Below are positions 49,821 through 62,700 of a stretch of DNA of 64,000 bases, one piece after another. Below the pieces are notes generated by a model. It was given only the letters and a program-made list of their open reading frames with translations, had not been told where the DNA came from and made no database searches. Position 1 is the first letter of the stretch. Each line of letters opens with the position of its first letter. Source of the stretch: Mesocentrotus franciscanus (lineage: Eukaryota > Echinodermata > Echinoidea > Camarodonta > Strongylocentrotidae); contig CP137682.1 in NCBI GenBank assembly GCA_037976565.1, positions 18,382,751 through 18,446,750 of the forward strand, given 5' to 3'. Position numbers and translations under genes: made by a program.

Positions 49821-50124
49821 CGAAAGACTCAATTGGAACCATAGACAAACCTTGCAAAGAAGCCTGCAACTATGACCAATGATCTTTAAGTCTTGTTCCC
49901 AAATGATGGAGCAAAAAAAGGCGTGACTAAATCCTTTCCCACTTGCTATTCATTCCACATAAAATCATATTTCTTTTGCTTCAGTATTTTTTTAGACCAA
50001 TAGACCGCATCATGAGTGAATGATTCATTACAGCAAATGAAAGTGTGTGTTCTGTTATTTTTCTCCGTTTGTCTGTCCGTAAATGGCTCTGATGCTACCC
50101 TGAGACTATTTGTTGATCACTATT

Positions 50125-53100
50125 TCACAGCTGTGGAATATCAAGCCTCTTGTAGAAGTAGATGTAACCTAGGTCCTTGGGAGGTTTCTCTGATTGCGCA
50201 ACCTTGTCATCATTGAAGATCACCCATCTGAAAATAAAATAAATACACATCGGTCCTTAATGTAGCAACATCTGAAGAAAAAAAAATGTAGAAACATTTA
50301 AAACAAGAACAATAGCACATATTAACTCTTATCCTGCCATAATGAATACAGCCAAGTGCCAGGGTGCTAATCCCCATTGTGCCAAGCCACGGTAGCGTGC
50401 ATGAGGCCTTATGGCAGGATATGAGTTAATGACATGCCAAATACTACGTTTTTAGGTGTCGTGGTACTGTTGTCCTTGCAGCTGTTAGACAAAGCAAAAT
50501 GTTGTTGTAGCCAATAGATAGGACAACAGTATTATTGTTGCAATGTGATATTCAAAATATCATAACCCCCCTCCCCACAAATGACACAAAAGGAAAGCAA
50601 ATTAATTAGAAAAGAAAAGTACTCCTTTATCATAAATTTGAAGATCATATGTCATAGTTTTTTTTTCTCTCTGTGCTTGCCAAATCGATATATGTCAAAC
50701 AGATTATACAACAAGAAGTAACAGGTACAGTGTAATGACTAATGTATCTTGTACCTTACTATGTAATAAATAGTAATTTAGCATGAAACTATTTTTAAAC
50801 AAGAAGAAGCTGGATGTCATGAATTACCTTCCTTCTTTCTTGATATGGCATACGTAGTGACCGCATGCTGTAGATGTCCCCATATGACTCACAAAAGCAA
50901 ACAGTTGGTATTCTGTTGGGTTAACAAGCACAGAAATGTATTCAAATTATTTTTAAAAATCTATTGCCAAACTAAAAAGAATGGAAATATGCAAATACGA
51001 TAAATGATCTCTCCTGCTCCTCATGGTAAGTTAACAAAAAAAAAATCTATATACAGATAAAGGACTTTAGGACACTGTGGCCAATAAAGTTGATATTCAA
51101 TTTATATGTTGAAGCCTACAGTTTTAATATGTCACAAATGGGAATTTGCAAATTTCTTTGATGCTAATTATTAGTACCAAAAAAAATAATTGTAAGCTCC
51201 TCCTCCTCCTCAGTAGTGTTCTCACATATATGATCAGTCAATCCAAACCATCTATAATATATGTGTATTTTATTATTTTTTATTCTTAAAAGTCATCTTT
51301 ATCTCACATGTACAATATGAACTTAACAAAAATGGGACATTTTACTTTGTGCAGTGGTGGAAACAACCGATTAGTTCAACTTCTAGTGAAGTTTTCACAA
51401 ACCATAACACCCCACAAAGTGAGCAATGAGAAACTTATTTAAAAACCCAGAAATAACAACACTTACTTCCATTACCATCCCGACACGTGGGTCCACTGGG
51501 CTGTTCCGTTTCCATCGGTGTGTCAAGTAGCTCATCTTGATGGCTGAATATCCAGTCTGCTGCCCTCTCTAAGTTATTGTCCTAAAGAGATGGCAAAATA
51601 GTAGGCAAAGTTCAGTGAAATGAAGACATGTATCTATGATTGTGACCCACAGTATCTGTTTCTGTACCCCACTCAAGGTTGCTCTAAGAGCCTTGAAAGG
51701 TTGGTCCCTCCTGAAGCCCACACTAATGATCCTTAACCTTTGATCCCTCCCTCCCTCCATCCATCATCTCACCTCCATTCTTCTATTCCTTCTCTCTGTC
51801 CTACTCACTGTTGCCATAAGAGCTTTCACCGACTGGTCTCTTATGAAGCCCACACTAATGATCATCATGGTCCTTATCCCTTCATCAATCCATCCATCTA
51901 TCCGTCCTTCAATCATCTCACACCTCCATTCTTGTATTCTTTCTCTCTATCCTACTCACAGTTGCTCTAAGAGCCTTGATAGATTGTTCCCTAGTGAAGC
52001 CCATACTCATGATCATCATGATCCCATCCTCGCTCACTGTAATCTCCGTCTTTTGCTTCTTCTTTGCTTGACCAAGCTGCAATGGCTCAGCAAAATCTGG
52101 TGAGAAAAAATATTCAAAGAACTTTAAATATAGAAGTGCATTCAAAGCATTTGCAGGTGTTATAATTATCCAAGTTATAGGGCTAAAATGAAAGAAAGAC
52201 AGGTGTAGAATAGCAGGCTGTATGCAGAACATAATAAGGGATGTTTTCAAGGACCCAGTCCATGGCAGGACTGTATTAGTCTAACCTATTTCAGACATTT
52301 GTTCAAAGACCCATTTCAAAACAGGACTATACTACATGTGTTGTAAGACCCAGTCCAAAGCAGGACTATATTAGTCTTACCAGGATCACCACAATATTCC
52401 CAGACCCAGCTCAAAGCAGGGCTACTATATTAGTCTTACCTGGATCATACAGTGTTCTAAGACTCAGTCCACAGCAGGACTATATTAGTCTTACCCAGAT
52501 CAGACATGTGTTCTAGGACCACCCAGCCCCTAACTGGACTTAGTCTAAAGCAGGACTATATATGTGTTCTAAGACCTGGTTCATAGCAGGATAATATTAT
52601 ATGCGTTCTAAGACCTAGTCAATAGCAGAACTACATCAGTCTTACCGGGATCAGATGAGTGTTCTAAGATCCAGTTCATAGCAGCTTCTGAGCCTGTGTT
52701 CTTGGTATGGTAGACAGCTTTACGACAACCCTCCTTATGAAAACCCATCTCTGCTAGGAGACTTACTATGCCCTCATCAATGACAGGTTCTAACAAACAA
52801 ACAGAAATATTCAGATCATTTAAAGTTGTTAAACTATTTGGAAACTGAGCCTGAGTACGTTAGGTCTTACATCCATTGTAAATACATGTTAGAAGTCGAT
52901 TCAGCCATCTTTGGTCATTCTCTTCTCTATGTACATAACCATCACATTTCGTCATTGGGGTGATAAACCTCATAACTCATTTTCTAGTATTTTTTTTGGG
53001 GGGGGGGGCATAATATTGTTGTTTTGGTCAAATTTTATGTGTAGATAAACTTATGTTAAAGGTAGTGTATCCCTTTGCAGCCAACATCAAATTCTGTAGA

Positions 53101-56100
53101 ACTTTGCAGGAATTATGAATATGTCATGTATGTCTTATCTGTGAAATTTCAACGTTAGCAGTGTCCTAGTATTCAAATTATGCAAGGAAACCCGTTTACT
53201 TTCTAGACTTCACTGTCAGACACTATTGAGTGACTGACTGACTTCTTATTTTTTTTAATAACATACATAAAATGAGCTGTAAAGGGTACATGAGCACTTG
53301 TCCACATCAATAATCCACTTCTCCAGCCCTCTAAGCTGACCTTACCTGGTTCTGGTGGTCCATCTCCATCAGGTAGTTCAGTCTCTCCTGGCTGTATACC
53401 AGCCCCTCGATAACGGCTCAGGTCGAGCTCATCAGGCATGTCTACAGACACATCTACAATGAATACAAATGAGTGATACAGTAAAACCTACGTACGACTA
53501 GAGAGCCTGTTTCTCTGCAGCGCTCTTGTCTGCGCATACACGTTACTGCGCGATTCTGATGAAACAAAACACGGAACACAAAATATTTGGTTCTATCATA
53601 GCGATATAAAAAAACAAGTAAAAATTGTGAGAAATGTCTAATTCATTACTTTTTATCCACAAGCCTTGAAATGTTATCTTACACATCAAAAATCCTAAGC
53701 TGTGTGTAAAGTGAATGAGTGCAGAGACGGGGAACCTTTCCTTTTGCAATGTTGATATGAAACTGCCACTTTTTCTTATAAAAATTACATTGTTCCTGGT
53801 CGAATTTTGACAAATTTGTTAGCACACTTACTCTCTAGAATATAAGAAATAAGAGGAGATCAAGCATTAAGGGAATACAATTGAAAATTCTGCTCAATTT
53901 CAAGTGAAATGTTAGGTGTGCAGACAGGGTTGGAACATTAAAAAAAATGTCTTTCAAAATGCAAAATTGCCCATTTGTTAAACATTAAACTAGATGGAAC
54001 TTCAACTGCGCGCAGTCGAAAATGATGCCTCCGCCATAGAGCAATTTTACAAACCAAAATGGAAGCAATTTTTAAAATTCAAGTTTGATTGTAATCCATC
54101 TGTTGGTTCTAATGATAACGCGATCACGAGCTATTTTGAGATACATAATGAGCCCTGTGACCTTTGACCTCGTGATCCCCAAATCTAATCAGTTCATTGA
54201 CTCTGCAAGATACATACATGACCCAAGATTGGCGGTAATCCATCAATCGGTTCTTGAGATAAAGTGATCACGAGCTATTTTTGCATACATGAGCCCTGTG
54301 ACCTTTGACCTTTGACCCCAAAATCTAATCAGTTCATTGACTCTGCAAGATACATACATGGCCCAAGTTTGGCGGTAATCCATCAATCGGTTCTTGAGAT
54401 AAAGTGATCACGAGCTATTTTTGCATACATAATGAGCCCTGTGACCTTTGACCTCGTGACCCCAAAATCTAATCAGTTCATTAGCTCTGCAAGATACATA
54501 CATGACCCAAGTTTGGCGGTAATCCATCAATCGGTTCTTGAGATAACGCGATCACAAGCTATTTTTGCATACATAATGAGCCCTGTGACCTTTGACCTTG
54601 GACCTCGTGACCCCAAAATCTAATCAGTTCATTAGCTCTGCAAGATACATACATGACCCGAGTTTGGCGGTAATCCATCAATCGGTTCTTGAGATAACGC
54701 GATCACGAACTATTTTTGCATACATAATGGGCCCTGTGACCTTTGACCTTGGACCTCGTGACCCCAAAATCTAATCACTTCATTAGCTCTGCAAGATACA
54801 TACATGAACCGAGTTTGGCGGTAATCCATCAATTGGTTCTTGAGATAACGCGATCACGAGAACGGGACGTACGTACGGACGGACGGACAACCAGAAAACA
54901 TAATGCCTCCGGCTACGTTGTAGCGGAGGCATAAAAACATGATTTAAAACACCCCCATAGACAGGTGTGTTATAAATGTCATATGCATTTTTTTTTCAAT
55001 GTGTTATTTTTATCTTGCTTAAATTACTTGGTTACGTATTTATTTTGGCATGTACATCTCCAGTTGCTTATTAAAATACCAGTGGAGTAAAATCTTTCTT
55101 CACCTTGACCTTAACCCAGTGCTGCAGGAAAAATCAAAGGAACCCCTTGTTTTATCAATATTTTTAATTTACTCAATTACATTACTAAAGGTGTGAAGCC
55201 CTGAAGCCCTGCATATTCAATCGTTTCCAAAAAGACATAAAAAGATGGCTGATTCAATGAACTTACCAAGTTTCTTGGGCGTCAGTCCTCCCCTAATGTA
55301 AATTTCTTGAGTTGGATAATGAGGAAGTCTGGAAATGAGGCAATTCTGGTTGACCTGTTGATATTCAATCATTTGATATTCACTTTTAAAGAAATCTAAT
55401 CCGTCTGCCGGAACAGGGATGATAGATAATATTTTAGAAGCATGAATTGAGCTTAGACACTTTACATGTATGTAGATTACATTTTAGTTCTCTGAATATG
55501 TCATAATCACAAAATAATATTGCCCTGAACTTTTTCTGATTACAATCAAGGAGATACATCATAAGAATGAAATATAGCACTCACTGCCAAGAGTCAAATC
55601 ACAAATGACCAACTGATTAAGTTGCTAGAGTAATAAGATATAAGATATTATGCGTGAAGCAAACCCAACAATAGAGCACATGTTGAATAGGATATTAGAA
55701 GAAAGAATTCATCTTAGTCAGACACTTTACATATGTAGATTACATTGTAGTTCCCTGAATATGTCATAATCCCACAAAAATATTGTCCTGAACTTTTTTC
55801 TGATTACAATCAAGGAGATGAATCGTAATCAGAAAAGAGTCAAATCACAAATGACCAACTGATTAAGTTGCTAGAGTGGTAAGATATAATTCATTACAAA
55901 TGGCTGATTATCGATATATTCTAGTGACAGATATGTGTCTTAGATTACTTACTATACTGGCTTCCTTAGAATTGTTAATAAAAGAAAATTGAAAATATAT
56001 TGCCTTAACAAGAGCAAGGTAACTGTTATAACAATTGTAAAAAGTAGAGAAGTTAATGATTTTCTGGCTCTCAGCAGACAACATATAATTTCAAATATGT

Positions 56101-56697
56101 ACTCATTTGCCTTTCAGCAAACTAGACACTATGTAACATACTCAAAGTTGGGAAAGGAAAGGAAACATAACAAAATAATAAAGAGAAAGGGAGAGAGAAA
56201 AAAAAAGGAAAGAAAGAAAATAGGAAGAAGACTAATAGATAGTAACAAAAGAAAAAAGAAAATAAAACAGGAAAGGTAGAACAAAAATTGGAATTGTCTG
56301 GCTACGCCTTAATTAGAATTCCTTTGATCTCTAGGAATTTCAACCCAAATAGTAGCCATCACCAGGCCTGAATTAACAGACTAGGTTTTGTTTCTCTTTG
56401 TCTAGTCTTATATCAGGCTGCCCAATAAACAGAGCAGCTGACTTGAAGACAGACATCCTAATCTATGATACCCCCATTGATCTACTACGATTATTTCATC
56501 AAGTAAATGGAAAGATGTATGATGATGACACTTTTCCACATGTTAATTTTGCATATAGAATATATGTTATAATGGTAACTTTGGGGGTTTCTATGCACAA
56601 TGCATCACAGTTTACTCACACCTGACTAAGTAGAATTCCACATTAAATCATGCACTAATCGAGTATACAACTGAGAGAGGGGGGGAGGGAGACAGAA

Positions 56698-56734
<37 letters not shown>

Positions 56735-59700
56735 GAGGGAAGGGAGGAAGAGATAGAGAAAGAGAGGGAGGATACAGAGAGAGACAGAGAGAGAGACAGA
56801 CAGAGACAGAGAGAGACAGACAGAGAGAGAGAGACAGACAGAGAGAGAGAGAGAAAGGAAGAAGAAAAGGGTCCAGGGACATGATTCTATGCTGGATTGC
56901 TCAAAGCTTTATCGAGCATTCATGTTGCTTTCTGAGGCCAATCTAATTCAATCTGTAAAACTATAGGACAGTTTTCACTCGCACATCACTATTTTATTGC
57001 ATATTCAAATTTTACACCGTTCTGTAGTTGTCTGCACCTTCACCTGCTGTCACAACACATCCCATCCCAGTTTAGCTTGGAAAAGCTACTTCCGGGATTA
57101 TCTCATCAAGGTTCAAGGTTCAAAATACAGTATTATCTGTCTTTTTAGCCTCATCCAGATTAGAGTTACCTGAGTGCCGTTGTCTTATCATTGATAGCTG
57201 CACTGTAGAAGTCCTCTACTGTCTCTTGTGCGGCGAAGGCATCGAGGCAAGCTTGTAGACATATATTAGGACGGACGATCTCCTTGGGATCAACCCTCTC
57301 TTTCTTGGCTTCTAACTTGGCTTTCTTTGCTTCATAAGCAGTGAACGCGCTAAAAGCAGGATAGGACAAAAGGGACGATATTCCTGTGAGTGTTTAAACA
57401 CAGCTCAAAGACTACTTTAATGCTAGTTTACAGGTAAAGCAACTGCATTTCAAGATTAACAGGCTGACTGTCATTCTAAAATATTTATCATACACACAAA
57501 AATTAATAATTTGTTACATCAAAATGTTTACATATTCACAAAAATTAGCTGAAAATCATCAGCCATCAACCATCTATATTGTAAAACATAACTTTCACAA
57601 CATAGCAAATTTGTGATTTTTTTTCTGTGAGTGATGGCTGTTTTCACATCGACAAACTTGGCAAATTGCAAGTTTGTCTATATTGTGATATCCTAATTCA
57701 CTTCACAGCATGGCTCTCATGATCTATATTTTTTCCATTGCTTAACCTTCATAAACAGAAATAACCTTGGTTAGTAGCAGACTCTTGTAATACTGTAGTG
57801 AATCCAGAAAATAAGGATGCAGGCTCAAGTGTATTCAGTTCAAAGTCATTCTGCTTTATTTAAGTCCAGGCAAAATATCAAACATGATCGAACAGGCGGT
57901 CTAATAGACTCTATCTATTGGCAGTCTTGCCACTCCCTACAGGTACATCACATCTTTACAGGCCCTATTCTATCTGCCCCACAACACGAGGCCACTTTTA
58001 TCCTCTCTTCTGGCATGTTAATCCAGACATATTCGAGCATGAGTACAAAACATTTGCATCACATACATAAGAGGTAAAGCAATCTACCACCTGACTGCAA
58101 GCCTGGTTGCTATGTCAGGCAATCAGGCATGCAAGTCAGGCAGACATCAAACAAAAGCTACAAAGTCATTTCAATACAATCTACTTCCTGACTGCATGCC
58201 TGGTTGCTATGTCAGGCAACCAGGCATGCAAGTCAGGCAGACATCAAACAAAAACTACAAAGTCATTTCAATACAATCTACTTCCTGACTGCATGCCTGG
58301 TTGCTTAGTCAGGTAACCAGGCATGCAAGTCAGGTAGACAGACATCAAACAAAAGCTACAAAGTCATTACAATACAATCTACTTCCTGACTGCATGCCTG
58401 GTTGCTTAGTCAGGTAACCAGGCATGCAAGTCAGGTAGACAGACATCAAACAAAAGCTACAAAGTCATTACAATACAATCTACTTCCTGACTGCATGCCT
58501 GGTTGCTTAGTCAGGTAACCAGGCATGCAAGTCAGGTAGACAGACATCAAACAAAAGCTACAAAGTCATTACAATACAATCTACTTCCTGACTGCATGCC
58601 TGGTTGCTTAGTCAGGTAACCAGGCATGCAAGTCAGGTAGACAGACATCAAACAAAAGCTACAAAGTCATTACAATACAATCTACTTCCTGACTGCATGC
58701 CTGGTTGCTTAGTCAGGTAACCAGGCATGCAAGTCAGGTAGACAGACATCAAACAAAAGCTACAAAGTCATTACAATACAATCTACTTCCTGACTGCATG
58801 CCTGGTTGCTTAGTCAGGTAACCAGGCATGCAAGTCAGGTAGACAGACATCAAACAAAAGCTACAAAGTCATTACAATACAATCTACTTCCTGACTGCAT
58901 GCCTGGTTGCTTAGTCAGGTAACCAGGCATGCAAGTCAGGTAGACAGACATCAAACAAAAGCTACAAAGTCATTACAATACAATCTACTTCCTGACTGCA
59001 TGCCTGGTTGCTTAGTCAGGTAACCAGGCATGCAAGTCAGGTAGACAGACATCAAACAAAAGCTACAAAGTCATTTCAATACAATCTACTTCCTGACTGC
59101 ATGCCTGGTTGCTTAGTCAGGTAACCAGGCATGCAAGTCAGGTAGACAGACATCAAACAAAAGCTACAAAGTCATTACAATACAATCTACTTCCTGACTG
59201 CATGCCTGGTTGCTTAGTCAGGTAACCAGGCATGCAAGTCAGGTAGACAGACATCAGACATCAAACAAAAGCTACAAAGTCATTACAATACAATCTACTT
59301 CCTGACTGCATGCCTGGTTGCTTAGTCAGGTAACCAGGCATGCAAGTCAGGTAGACAGACATCAAACAAAAGCTACAAAGTCATTTCAATACAATCTACT
59401 TCCTGACTGCATGCCTGGTTGCTTAGTCAGGTAACCAGGCATGCAAGTCAGGTAGACAGACATCAAACAAAAGCTACAAAGTCATTACAATACAATCTAC
59501 TTCCTGACTGCATGCCTGGTTGCTTAGTCAGGTAACCAGGCATGCAAGTCAGGTAGACAGACATCAAACAAAAGCTACAAAGTCATTACAATACAATCTA
59601 CTTCCTGACTGCATGCCTGGTTGCTTAGTCAGGTAACCAGGCATGCAAGTCAGGTAGACAGACATCAAACAAAAGCTACAAAGTCATTACAATACAATCT

Positions 59701-62700
59701 ACTTCCTGACTGCATGCCTGGTTGCTTAGTCAGGTAACCAGGCATGCAAGTCAGGTAGACAGACATCAAACAAAAGCTACAAAGTCATTACAATACAATC
59801 TACTTCCTGACTGCATGCCTGGTTGCTTAGTCAGGTAACCAGGCATGCAAGTCAGGTAGACAGACATCAAACAAAAGCTACAAAGTCATTACAATACAAT
59901 CTACTTCCTGACTGCATGCCTGGTTGCTTAGTCAGGTAACCAGGCATGCAAGTCAGGTAGACAGACATCAAACAAAAGCTACAAAGTCATTACAATACAA
60001 TCTACTTCCTGACTGCATGCCTGGTTGCTTAGTCAGGTAACCAGGCATGCAAGTCAGGTAGACAGACATCAAACAAAAGCTACAAAGTCATTACAATACA
60101 ATCTACTTCCTGACTGCATGCCTGGTTGCTTAGTCAGGTAACCAGGCATGCAAGTCAGGTAGACAGACATCAAACAAAAGCTACAAAGTCATTACAATAC
60201 AATCTACTTCCTGACTGCATGCCTGGTTGCTTAGTCAGGTAACCAGGCATGCAAGTCAGGTAGACAGACATCAAACAAAAGCTACAAAGTCATTACAATA
60301 CAATCTACTTCCTGACTGCATGCCTGGTTGCTTAGTCAGGTAACCAGGCATGCAAGTCAGGTAGACAGACATCAAACAAAAGCTACAAAGTCATTACAAT
60401 ACAATCTACTTCCTGACTGCATGCCTGGTTGCTTAGTCAGGTAACCAGGCATGCAAGTCAGGTAGACAGACATCAAACAAAAGCTACAAAGTCATTACAA
60501 TACAATCTACTTCCTGACTGCATGCCTGGTTGCTTAGTCAGGTAACCAGGCATGCAAGTCAGGTAGACAGACATCAAACAAAAGCTACAAAGTCATTACA
60601 ATACAATCTACTTCCTGACTGCATGCCTGGTTGCTTAGTCAGGTAACCAGGCATGCAAGTCAGGTAGACAGACATCAAACAAAAGCTACAAAGTCATTAC
60701 AATACAATCTACTTCCTGACTGCATGCCTGGTTGCTTAGTCAGGTAACCAGGCATGCAAGTCAGGTAGACAGACATCAAACAAAAGCTACAAAGTCATTA
60801 CAATACAATCTACTTCCTGACTGCATGCCTGGTTGCTTAGTCAGGTAACCAGGCATGCAAGTCAGGTAGACAGACATCAAACAAAAGCTACAAAGTCATT
60901 ACAATACAATCTACTTCCTGACTGCATGCCTGGTTGCTTAGTCAGGTAACCAGGCATGCAAGTCAGGTAGACAGACATCAAACAAAAGCTACAAAGTCAT
61001 TACAATACAATCTACTTCCTGACTGCATGCCTGGTTGCTAGTCAGGTAACCAGGCATGCAAGTCAGGTAGACAGACATCAAACAAAAGCTACAAAGTCAT
61101 TACAATACAATCTACTTCCTGACTGCATGCCTGGTTGCTTAGTCAGGCAACCAGGCATGCAAGTCAGGCAAACACAAACAAAATCTACAATGTCATTTCA
61201 TTACAATACATCTAATCACTAATCTGGGCAGCGTCTCATGAAACCGTCATATGTACAAGTTCACCGACATCCCATGGAAACGCGTATTAAACTTAATACA
61301 CGCATTTCAATGGGATGTAGGTGAACTTGTACTCATGACGGTTTCGTGAAACGCTGCCACATTCTTTTCTTTTGATTGACTCAACTGAACTAAATTATGT
61401 CCCCTACCTACATGTATTTCCTTTATAATAAATTGACATTGTTTCAAGCCCTGAACCTTGATATAAAGAACTCACCTAGGTTTGTGGCAGCCTCTAGTGG
61501 TATTGGTACGGCTAGGATGTAGTCTGTTCTTTTCTTGTATTTAACCTGATTAGATCGTGAACATTGAATCCTTTCCTCTAGCTCGAGCTGGAGACAGTCG
61601 CATGGATTCATTAGATTTCTACTGTGCCTCTGTTGAAGAAAGATGATATTATACATATGATAAATGTTAATTAATTCAATATACTGTCAAACCTGTCTTA
61701 GTGGCCACCTTTCTAAAAAGGCCACCTGTCCATAATGGCCATGTATTTTGTCTCCCTCAGGAAAAAATGTATGTTGTAGAACCTGCCTAGAAAGGCCACC
61801 TGTCTACAATGACCACTCTTTCTGATTCCCTTGGGTGGCCTTTATAGACAGGTTTGACTGTACCATCTATGTGCACTCTAGTTGAGGATGTGGGCATCTA
61901 TAGATGATAGGTGTCCATAGAGCCTCAACAAGAGCAGATTGATCTTATAGTGAATGAATAAAGACATAAAACATTTGTTTTATACAATGAACCTCCTAGA
62001 TCCTAGCTATTTGATATAAAATCAACATTCTCCATATGACTGATATTTAAATTCCAAATTTAGTAGGTTTACTTCAGCACGCACCTAACTTATAAACGCT
62101 CTAATCTATCCATGGATAAATGTGCAGTGTATGCTTTTAAATAAGCAACCAGGGGACCAACAGCTTTAAGTCTTCTCTGAGGGACTTGGTAATGAGGATT
62201 AATGGCTTACCAAAGGGCACTAGTGCATTGACTTGCTCTCGAAACCTGGACCTCCTGGATAAGAGACCACTACTCTACCACTGAGCCATCGCGCCTCATC
62301 ATTACACTTGTTTGCAGCTAGAAAAATAGAGTAGTAGTGGTGGTTATTTTACCCGACTGCTAAGAAAGCATAAATGCTTGTTAGTAAGCAACCAGAGGAC
62401 CGACTGCTTGTTAGTAAGCAACCAGAGGACCGACGGCTTTAGGTCCCCTCTGAGGGACCTGGTAATGAAGATTAATGCCTTACCAAAGGGCACTAGTGCA
62501 TCGACTTGGTTTCGAAACCGGGACCTCCTGGATACAAGACCACTGAGTCATCGCGCCTCATCATAATACTTGTTTGCAGCTAGAAAAATAGGAATCATTC
62601 CTCAAAAATAAGAAAGGTTGGCAGCTATGCAATACCCATCTGATGGAGGATACTCACCTCAATGATGCTGAATAGATGAAGGAGATATTCTTGAGCATCT

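Larger units (their letters stand above)
47160..50120. other. Spacer between prohibitin-2 promoter and USP5 3' end
   Basis: Contains a CT tract (47830-48125), a tRNA-like SINE head (48770-48850, minus) and a retroposon 3' end (about 49170-49790). No gene seen. The prohibitin-2 promoter should lie near 46960-47160, where there are CG dinucleotides (CTTCGCGTG) but no TATA box. Confidence 0.5.

Noticed and set aside
58087..61190. CRISPR-like array (regular 101-bp spacing with palindromes)
   Set aside because: The whole unit, not just a short repeat, is identical between copies; there are no unique spacers, no cas genes, and the host is a eukaryote. It is a satellite.
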